From assembly GCA_964036665.1 (NCBI GenBank), contig OZ038528.1, forward strand, positions 21,067,245 through 21,131,244: a stretch of DNA of 64,000 nucleotides. Reading direction: 5' to 3'. The notes under the pieces are model-generated. The model was not told where the DNA came from and searched no databases. It saw only the letters and a list, made by a program, of their open reading frames with translations. This DNA is from Gordius sp. MW1 (lineage: Eukaryota > Nematomorpha > Gordioida > Gordea > Gordiidae). This document shows, piece by piece, positions 58,001 to 64,000 of the stretch. The position numbers and the translations under genes are program-made. Position 1 is the first letter of the stretch, and each line of letters opens with the position of its first letter.

Positions 58001-61000
58001 CGCGTGTTGAATCATGTGTTGATCCTTTACAATGGTGAAGATCGAATGAAGGCCATTTTCCAGACATTCAAAAATTGGCGAAAAATATTATGTCATATCC
58101 TGGATCATCTAGGCCGTGTGAAAGAAACTATTTTCTACGGGGAGCAAATTGTTGACAAAACATAAACAATCCTGTAGGAAAAAGATTTTAGAAAAATAAT
58201 TTGCCTCAAAACTGGCTGAAAAACAATTCCTTAATTATTTTACAAATATTAGTTTTTGTTCGCCTATTATATTTCCATATTCAATTCAATATTTGATTTT
58301 TGTTTAATATGTTTTTAAATAAATTCTTTGAAATGTATTTGTAGTGTCTTATAAAACTTAAAACATGTTCGAATCGCATTCGAATCTCTAAATTATTCCG
58401 AATCGAATCTAAATCTTCAGTTTATAATTCAACAAATATAGTTTTAAATGTTTTTCCAAAAAAATTTTAAATTATTCGATGATTGGAAATACACATGCGT
58501 AATTATAAAACAAATAAAAATCTTTAGACAGAAAAACATGATTGCCGATTATAAATTAAATTACCCAAAACATTAGAATTGGAAGTTTAATAGCCATTTT
58601 TTGCGATAAATATAAATTTTATATGTAAGTTTAGAATTTTTTTATTTTAGCTTGTCAAATTGTCGCAGGAAAATAACTAAAATGCATTAAGAGAAAAACA
58701 GCTGAATATTTGCGTCTTGTATATTTAAATTAAATTTAAAGAAATCAAAATTCGATTATTTTTTTAAGGATTCGATCCGGATTTTCGTATCTCGAATATT
58801 TCCCAAAGGCGTAGTAAACACTTTTATTAAAAGATGCAGTCTTTTACCCGGATGATTTTTTAAGCACTAATTAATTAGAAAGACTATCGTAAATTTAGAT
58901 TTTTGGGTGGGCACCATAACAAGATTCGGGCAATTCAGGATCAATGATATTTTTTAAATTATCTTATCTTGTTTCATGTATTATATGGTTACCTTTTTAT
59001 TGGATAGTATAACATTTTTTAATCCTAGTTCTATCCACAAAATTCGGAAATTAAATTTTTTTGAAAATATAACGATATTACAACTTAAAATATTAGAAAA
59101 AAAAAATTCGGGCGGCTCTGATGATTCGGGCATGACCGTGCAGACACTTAGCAGGGTTTGGGCGGGCTCTGGTGGGGAAGGCAGTTTAGTTATAAAATCG
59201 GATCCGGCCGAGTTTGGGCAAAAATTTTCAGCAAAGCTGACCACTGCTAGTTATTTGGTAATTTTCATCATATTTATAACACAATCGCATAATTTTTTAC
59301 ATTTTCAACAATTAATTAAAAGAACGGTGCTAATAATTCCAAGGGACCCTAAAGGGCCAATAATTGCTCAGCGCCTAGCTAAGGTCTTTGTAAATTTTTT
59401 TCAAACAAGACCTCATATTTTAAATTTCTTTACAATAACAATTAGCATTACTGACTTTATGATTATTGAAATAAAAATCAACTTAGAGGGCGCCATTCAG
59501 CTAAATCAGAAGTGAAACACTTGAGGGCAGATGGAATAATAATTTATAAACCTCTAAACTAACCAGTATTGAAAATGTGCAATAATTCAATAAAAATTGA
59601 TCAAAATGAGCTCTAGCTCTCTGCATTATACAAACCCTAAAAATCTTAATAAACAATAAATAACAAACTAAATTTTTACAAATTAACACTCCGTTGGTTA
59701 GGTGGGGTCATAAGGACCCCAAGCGGTTTATAAATGTTGGACAAAATAAGTTAGTGATTGTTATAATTTCATTCTTACAGTAGCTTAATAAAATTTATCC
59801 TAGAATGTCTCTGCAAAATTTGGCTTGTTTTTGTCAAATAGTTTTACAGATACAGCGTGTTTTAGATGTCCCTTCCACAATATGAAACAAACAAAAATTT
59901 GAATTTATCATAAACCATTATTAACCTATCTGTGAAGAAATTTGTTATAAACCTTCTTTTCATTTGAGATATTTAACTTTTAAACTCAGATTATAACATG
60001 TTTATTTTTCCTTGTGGTATTTAAAAGTGCTCATTTGCGTAAATTTTCCTGTGCATTTTGATATCATAACATGTCTAACATTAATAAGTGCTATATATTT
60101 AATATTTTTTGTATGAAGATGGTATATAAATATAAAAAGACATAGCAATTAAAAATTTTATCAAGTGGTCCCAAATAAATAAACATAAAATTAGTTTGAG
60201 GAGTTTATACTTTATAGTTAATATTATTAAAGTAGCTTAGGATTTAATAGACTAAAAAATAATATTAATAAACTTATATAATGTCTGTTTATAAAGTAAC
60301 TGAATTAAAACTTTCTTGATAATTTAAAACAAATTAAATTTGATATTCAATATGTGCAAGTCTTATTTTTTACAAAATTGACTGTTTTTATAGCCTTATA
60401 TAATTACTTTCATATTTTCAAAACCTTATATGATGTTTTTCTATTGTAAAAATTTTAAACTAAGTTAAACAATAACAAGAGAAAAATTTCTCTCAAAAAA
60501 AAGTCAAAACTTCCTCAAGTTTAGCCAACTCTAATTTTTTGTTTTGATGTTTTTTATGCCAAATTTACAAAAACCATGAGCTTATATTACCATTGTTTAA
60601 TTATAAACTGGCTATTTTAAACTTTACATTTTCAATCTAAAATAATTTAAATTTTACTTGTAGGAAATCTCATTTTTTACACAAGAATCACTATTTTTAG
60701 AGCCTCATAAAATTTTTGTTTAAAGATTTCACAACTAGATTTTTTTCCTATTCTTAATTATAACCTTCTATAATGTATTTCTATTCAAAAAAATTTAGTT
60801 GAAGTTCAAAAACTAGAAATATAATGGCTAAGAACAGTAGTAACTTTTTTACTTTAAAAAACATAGGGCCAAAAATTCCCTAAGTTTGGACATCTCTATT
60901 TTTTTTTGTTTTTCGGTTTTTTTATGCCAAATTTTCTATAATTATAGTTCCAACCTTATTTTATATGATCTTATAAATTAAATTATGAAATTAGGGGGGA

Positions 61001-62804
61001 AAAATTGTTATGAATAAATAAAGTCACATAGGGGGAAATGTTGGGGGTTGCACTAATTGTAATTATAAAATTATAACCACTTGTTCAAATACCCAAAGTA
61101 TTATATCAATTGACAGATAAGAGTTGCAGTATTATGCTTTCAAAATTTTAAAAGTTTATATTATTATACAACAAAGTTATAGCTATTTAAAGTTTGGGGT
61201 CATCATGACCCCCTTTACCATCAGTGTTAGGATTTTGACCTGACCAACGGAGGGTTAATTTAGAAAAATAAAAATGATGTTACTTGGTAGATTTGAGGGC
61301 AAAACTATCGGCATGCTCGGGAATGCCATACAAATGCTGAAATCCAGGGAACGTTATATCCATACCAACAGACATAGGTCCTACAAGGGAAGTAGCAATT
61401 AAATTTTGCAAAAATTGTAAAAATATTTGATTTGTGATGGTGTACCATTAGGTTTAGAGTCAGTGTGACCACCAAAAGTTTCCTCCCAACTACCGTCATC
61501 ATCCTTTTCTTTCTCGTCTTTTTTGCTATCATTTGAATCAATATCTGTATCATCTTTATCTTGATTTTCTCCAACTTCATTCTAAAAATATTTATAAGAC
61601 TTTCAAAACTCTGTATGGGCATAATCAAAATTAAATGAAAAAGGGAAGGATGAGGGGCTATAGCTTAAGGATAAGTAAAATAGTGGAAATTTTTACCATG
61701 ACTTAAGTGAAAGAAAATTTTAAATTGAAAGGAAGGAGGGCAGGAGCTTCATAAGTATATTTTGTAAATGTTGAAGTAACATTGATATCTTTTTTATCAA
61801 TTAGTAATGTCATTTTTCATGTTAAAGATATAATAATTGATGCTTAAACTTGTTAAGTTTTAAAGTTTTCATTTAAAATAAATTTTAAATCACATCTCAT
61901 CTTAATCCTTAATTTGTGTACAATACATAAATAAAAAATTGGTAAACAACAATTTCATAGGCATAGCCAGGGGGGCAGGGAGGGGTGGCCACCCCCCTAT
62001 AAGTCCTAAAATTTGCTGAAATTTATTAAAATTATGGCTAAATTTCAAAAAATGGTTAATTTGCCCCTCCCTAAATCAATATTGCCTTCCTCTAATCCCA
62101 ATGCTGGCTAAGCTCATGAGCAATTTAATGAAAATTTGGTAAGAATATATTATTCAAAAATGGTAAATTAATTACCGAAGGAATGGGATCATCTTCCTCA
62201 TCCTTTTCATCAATAGAACTAAAAATTGAGCTAATAAAGATATTTTAATTACTTTTGATTAGCACCTGGTTTTGATCTAAAATGTTCAAATTTAAACAAA
62301 TTCTTGTTATTAATAATTAATAATTCTGTGTCTTTTTCTCTTAATGTTATTTTTAATGGTTGAAATTGAAGGTCAATGGATATACTATCTGAAGTGACAT
62401 GGAGCATGTTGTCTTCAATATTATAATTTAAAATTTGTCTACAAAATAGTACTTGTGTTTAAAAAAATTATTCTTACTCTATATGAGGCAATTGTTGAAC
62501 TAATGAATCAATACTTTCATATCTAGCTCTTTGAGAAGTGAGCTCATTGACCTTAAAACGATAAATTCCTTTCTCTATAACTATTATCTCTCCTTTTAAT
62601 AATATATTGGCTTTGGTATTTAATATATTGAAAGAAATATAGGAATGCTTGATATGAATGGAGTCTTTTAAAATAGAATAAATTGATTCACTCCCATCTA
62701 CTGCTCTATGCCGTCTTTAATAAACATAATATGTCGGTATTATGACAGATTAATTATTTACCGACAAAATCCACTTTGTTCACATGTTTTAAACTTTCCC
62801 CTGT
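40025..62804 (-). CDS. GANAB: Glucosidase II alpha subunit (GH31 neutral alpha-glucosidase AB), 21 exons, nearly complete
   Basis: Exons in transcript order: 62762-62804, 62478-62714, 62253-62438, 62176-62218, 61446-61581, 61284-61380, 52942-53043, 52019-52247, 51242-51381, 50585-50787, 49007-49233, 47239-47335, 46187-46347, 45511-45647, 44830-44942, 42470-42546, 42195-42275, 41603-41719, 40981-41090, 40238-40335, 40025-40143. They give about 916 codons plus TAA in continuous phase. The enzyme trims the two inner alpha-1,3-glucoses from N-glycans in the ER and works with a beta subunit (PRKCSH). Seen: N-terminal [16 protein letters not shown], an acidic linker (exons 62176-62218 and 61446-61581), [13 protein letters not shown] with [20 protein letters not shown], the nucleophile motif [10 protein letters not shown], the acid/base motif [24 protein letters not shown] and RGGTIVPRR. 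The length fits the ~940-residue family. The signal-peptide exon is unsettled. Confidence 0.92.
40336..42194 (-). other. GANAB introns of 0.5-0.65 kb
   Basis: Introns 40336-40980, 41091-41602 and 41720-42194 are AT-rich. No repeat family or gene recognised in them. Confidence 0.45.
42547..44829 (-). other. 2.3-kb GANAB intron containing a foldback element
   Basis: Apart from the long inverted repeat at 43110-44697 I see no coding sequence here. An open frame at 42707-42916 has no family features. Confidence 0.5.
43110..44697. mobile_element. Foldback element with ~0.65-kb inverted arms
   Basis: The left arm (about 43110-43800) and right arm (about 44035-44697) are inverse copies. For example GGCCAAAATCACGTTCGGGA near 43298 recurs inverted near 44520, and CCATTTCAGATCAGGATAAT near 43184 recurs inverted near 44610. 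The loop of about 230 bp is AT-rich. Each arm keeps a 66-codon open frame (43527-43727 plus, 44091-44291 minus) starting [14 protein letters not shown]. No transposase is recognisable. Confidence 0.8.
46187..46347 (-). CDS. GANAB: GANAB exon with acid/base motif
   Basis: Encodes [19 protein letters not shown] and [21 protein letters not shown]. The Asp of W-T-G-D-N is the expected GH31 proton donor and is present. The donor is GTGGGT at 46186. The next exon (45511-45647) starts [13 protein letters not shown]. Confidence 0.9.
46439..46643. mobile_element. hAT-like MITE, TAGTGTTG family
   Basis: Starts TAGTGTTGTAAAAACGGCTG and ends CAGCCGTTTTTACAACATTA. Flanks GTATATAT (46431-46438) and GTGTATAT (46644-46651) are an 8-bp duplication with one mismatch. 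The interior is nearly palindromic with GTCGACTAAA blocks. It lies in a GANAB intron. Confidence 0.85.
47336..49006 (-). other. 1.7-kb GANAB intron with repeat fragments
   Basis: Contains a coding-like fragment at 48310-48450 (plus; [17 protein letters not shown]), a GACGGAC run with the hairpin module TTGCATAGCAATT at 48695-48707, and a decayed CATGGGCGTAGCCA-like copy ending at 48985 (AGTTACGCCCATG). Nothing else recognised. Confidence 0.45.
49007..49233 (-). CDS. GANAB: GANAB exon with catalytic nucleophile motif
   Basis: Encodes [16 protein letters not shown] through [16 protein letters not shown] to [12 protein letters not shown]. In GH31 enzymes the first Asp of the W-x-D-M-N-E motif is the catalytic nucleophile, and it is intact here. 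The acceptor is TATTTAG before 49233 and the donor is GTAAGG at 49006. The split glycine codon joins WCWPG to NSKYPDF. Confidence 0.9.
49234..52941 (-). other. GANAB introns of 0.45-1.35 kb
   Basis: Introns 49234-50584, 50788-51241, 51382-52018 and 52248-52941. Apart from the MITE at 50191-50388 they are AT-rich, with nothing I can name. Confidence 0.4.
50191..50388. mobile_element. Degenerate TAGTGTTG-family MITE
   Basis: The left end TAGTGTGGTAAAAACGAGTG and right part CCAAACAAAACCCGGCCGTT, with GTCGACTAAAACC inside, match the family. The right terminus is eroded. Confidence 0.55.
53188..54013. mobile_element. hAT-like element with GGCCCGGCCC repeat arms
   Basis: Starts TAGAGACCTGCAACGGGCC and ends GGGCAGGTCTCTA. 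AGTTTTA directly flanks both sides (53181-53187 and 54014-54020), a 7-bp match and probably an eroded 8-bp duplication. The arms are rich in GGCCCG and the centre is AT-rich. It lies in the 8.2-kb GANAB intron. Confidence 0.75.
54340..56610. repeat. Inverted, rearranged copy of the 2.7-kb Helentron-like unit, interrupted by 54543-55684
   Basis: Reads as the reverse complement of parts of 7262-12813: the hairpin module near 54350, GGTGTCCGTCCGTCC, the GAGATAGAGATGAGGGG block, ~55-bp repeats (55750-55860, 56090-56150) and 130-bp sub-repeats with GACCAATGG and TTGGCCAAAATGTGA up to about 56610. The unit's 5' half is missing. Confidence 0.75.
54543..55684. mobile_element. hAT-like element with CCCGAC repeat arms and perfect 8-bp target duplication
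   Basis: Starts TAGAGAACTGCAAAGTCAC and ends GTGCAGTTCTCTA, flanked by CCCACCCC at 54535-54542 and 55685-55692. Both arms carry ~40-bp repeats (CCCGACCCGACCCG then AAATCATTTTCAAATTTTCT). The AT-rich middle has no transposase. It interrupts the inverted Helentron-like copy. Confidence 0.88.
56605..57330 (-). pseudogene. Decayed hAT transposase, C-terminal part (minus strand)
   Basis: Reading down the minus strand: [19 protein letters not shown] (the RW-S/N-S-T-Y block of hAT transposases), then [20 protein letters not shown], then in another frame [16 protein letters not shown], and finally [16 protein letters not shown] with [19 protein letters not shown]. The last block is the hAT dimerisation region (S-x-P-x-E-R-x-F-S). 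Frameshifts and stops between blocks make it a relic. It lies in the 8.2-kb GANAB intron, transcribed in the GANAB direction. Confidence 0.75.
57355..57478. mobile_element. Partial TAGTGTTG-family MITE between two hAT relics
   Basis: The left end TAATGTTGTAAGAACAGCTG followed by GGGTTTTGTTTGGTCGGCC and GTCGACTTAGAAAAGTAGACC matches the family. The right end is missing where homology to the neighbouring hAT relic resumes (AGCACCTATA). Confidence 0.6.
57478..58165 (+). pseudogene. Decayed hAT transposase, C-terminal part (plus strand)
   Basis: The start (ATGATAGAAAAGGCTTG at about 57494) matches the MIEKAILM region of the minus-strand relic. The open frame 57767-58165 has [16 protein letters not shown] (compare [14 protein letters not shown]), [11 protein letters not shown] and a degenerate tail [13 protein letters not shown] resembling the hAT S-E-R-I-F-S-x-A-G-Q-I-V-D-K block. 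Stops near 57505 and 57760 and the lost Pro/Ser residues indicate decay. It lies head-to-head with the relic at 56605-57330. Confidence 0.65.
58915..59250. repeat. Fragment of a CGGGC-rich repeat element
   Basis: GGGCACCATAACAAGATTCGGGCA matches the interior of the repeat at 21259-21668 (GGGCACCATAAAAATTCGAG), and CGGGCGGCTCTGATGATTCG matches CGGGCGGCTCTAATGATTCT near 21525. The open frames crossing it (58976-59515) are not convincing genes. The quoted stretches here are partial. Confidence 0.45.
59516..61283 (-). other. AT-rich part of the 8.2-kb GANAB intron, no gene seen
   Basis: I see no transposase, repeat family or conserved coding block between 59516 and the acceptor side of exon 61284-61380. 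Similar short phrases (GGGGTCATAAGGACCCC near 59705 and GGGGTCATCATGACCCC near 61196) sit just inside TAACCAACGGAGTGTTAA-like ends, suggesting another degenerate element. Confidence 0.4.
61957..62118. mobile_element. Short inverted-repeat element, CATGGGCGTAGCCA family, copy f
   Basis: The left end CATAGGCATAGCCAGG and right end CTGGCTAAGCTCATG are imperfect inverted repeats with the family core (GGTGGCCACCCCCC, TTTGCCCCTCCC). It lies in the GANAB intron 61582-62175. Confidence 0.6.
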
Positions 62805-62869
62805 CTACAGAATAAACCATCTGTATGTGTAAAAATATGAGAGTCCATTTGTAAAACCTTAAATATTAC

Positions 62870-62900
62870 TATTAGCTAAAACTATAATTATATCATACAT
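62870..62900 (-). CDS. GANAB: Candidate GANAB first coding exon (uncertain)
   Basis: The exon 62762-62804 begins with two bases of a codon, so an upstream exon ending after one base is needed. ATG 62900-62898 followed by YDIIIVLAN and a GTAATA donor at 62869 fits that phase. The peptide is hydrophobic but very short for a signal sequence, so the true start may lie further upstream. Confidence 0.3.
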
Positions 62901-63779
62901 ATCTAAAAACGTAAAATTCCACAAGTTTTAAAACACGCGTGTCAAAATATTTGCTTAAACTTCATATTGGTACAAACATTTTGGATATCGTAGGGTTTAT
63001 GTAAAAAGCTCCATTTAGGGGCGTAAAGGGAGGGTGGGCAGCGGAATCGAATTCAAAAGAATCTTTTTAGAAAATCCCATTGATTTGAAAGTGTTTCCAA
63101 ATCTTTATTTTACTCATCTTTGTGCAAAGGAAAAGCTAGTTTACGTGTTTAAACTGTATGTTGTACCAAATCCTAATTTAACATCACATGTTTAACATTA
63201 AAGATAGATGGGTAAAAAAATAAATTATTCCCAGTGGCTTAGCTGGAGAGGGGGGCCAAGGCTCCCCCCTTATAAGAGCCAACAAACTCCGTGTAACATC
63301 TGTGTACCAATTTCGATATAGATTTAATTAATCTCCCCTTCTTCCCCCCATTGCTCTTTACGCGATAGATTATAACCATCATTATTTACGCGTAGCGCGT
63401 GTTTACAACACATGAGGTTAGGATCACGCGTCACATATACACAGCGAGTATTCCCATCATCATTGTATACGCGTAGTCCCTCTCCTCCAATTGATCGCTA
63501 TGCGATATATTATAGTTGACAAGATTTATTTGTCGACGCGCAATAATACATCACATGTATAGTGTAGATATCAATCCGCGTGTGTTGATTGGCAGATTTT
63601 TCTTTGTTCGTCCATAATTAATATTTATTCTTACGTTTCGCTAATATCTTTCTTAATATCTCGCGGTTCTATGGGGACGATTATATTATAAATAAAGGAT
63701 AAATTATGAGTAAAGTAATTGTAAGGTAAGAAAAAAAAGAACATTGTCTTTATAATAATAAATCTAATAACCATCTTAA
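62901..63779. other. Region upstream of GANAB, no gene recognised
   Basis: Should contain the GANAB promoter and possibly its first exon. I see small palindromic phrases (TACGCGTAGCGCGTGTT near 63389, GATCGCTATGCGATATA near 63492) and C-run fragments near 63245-63270, but no coding block. Confidence 0.35.
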
Positions 63780-64000
63780 TTAAACGTAATTCTTTTAATT
63801 AATTATTTGAAACTTTGGTTATTACACAACTTATACCAGTTTGATCTTGTAAAACTCAGATGGGCTAGAAAACAATCTTTTCGAATTAATATTCTAACAG
63901 ACTCCGTTGAGGAATATTATAAAATCACAATTTTTATACCATTACTTGATTCTTTTATTGTTCAGCTCAATGAAAGGTTTTTAAAGAAGGAAATTATTGC
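63780..64000 (+). pseudogene. hAT-related (THAP/ZMYM-type) transposase fragment running off the right edge
   Basis: An open frame from 63780 to the window end with no stop. It includes KLRWARKQSFRIN, then SVEEYYKITIFIPLLDSF and VQLNERFLKKEI. R-x-x-R-x-N followed by E-Y-Y-x-x-x-I-F-I-P-x-L-D-x-F-x-x-x-L-x-x-R-F is the pattern of the hAT-derived P52rIPK/ZMYM1-like proteins and their transposons. An exon acceptor could be CTTATACCAG ending at 63839. Whether it is a live transposon gene, a domesticated gene or a relic cannot be told from 73 codons. Confidence 0.65.

Noticed and set aside
58976..59515. 179-codon open frame
   Set aside because: Crosses the CGGGC-rich repeat fragment and AT-rich DNA; composition is repeat-driven and no domain is visible.

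Overview
This is a strongly AT-rich piece of an animal nuclear genome. The genes are split into many small exons, and several introns are only 40-60 bp while others run to kilobases of mobile-element debris. I rebuilt four protein genes by following reading frames across GT/AG boundaries and checking that codon phase carries through every junction. All four products belong to families widespread in animals. The short introns and the repeat content would fit an arthropod-like invertebrate, but the sequence alone does not fix the species. I found no bacterial, plasmid, phage or CRISPR feature, and no obviously new multi-gene system.

Layout. (1) 100-6062, plus strand: the last ten exons of a CACHD1-like membrane protein (VWA/Cache, alpha2-delta-related); its 5' end is outside the window. 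(2) 6756-26311, minus strand: a complete 13-exon TMEM8/PGAP6-type gene of the CREST superfamily, tail-to-tail with CACHD1. (3) 30008-38581, plus strand: a complete 12-exon MFSD14 (HIAT1) transporter, head-to-head with TMEM8 across about 3.7 kb. (4) 40025-62804 (probably to about 62900), minus strand: at least 21 exons of the catalytic alpha subunit of ER glucosidase II (GANAB, GH31), tail-to-tail with MFSD14. Three of the four products are membrane or secretory-pathway proteins of different function, and GANAB is an ER enzyme. Nothing suggests they form one pathway; this is ordinary animal gene order.

Most of the rest is mobile-element sequence. It includes a tandem pair of 2.7-2.8 kb units packed with ~110-130 bp sub-repeats (7262-12813, in the last TMEM8 intron) and a rearranged inverted copy of that material (54340-56610, in the largest GANAB intron). 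The inverted copy is split by a 1.1 kb element with a perfect 8-bp target duplication. Several families of small non-autonomous elements carry 8-bp target duplications, as hAT elements do. There is also a foldback element (43110-44697), decayed hAT transposases (56605-57330 minus, 57478-58165 plus, 63780-64000 plus) and a decayed MULE transposase tail (28040-28339). Many elements sit inside others, so the order of insertion can be read in places.

Limits: exon ends are inferred from frame, phase and remembered family features, not from transcripts. No alignment or database search was run.
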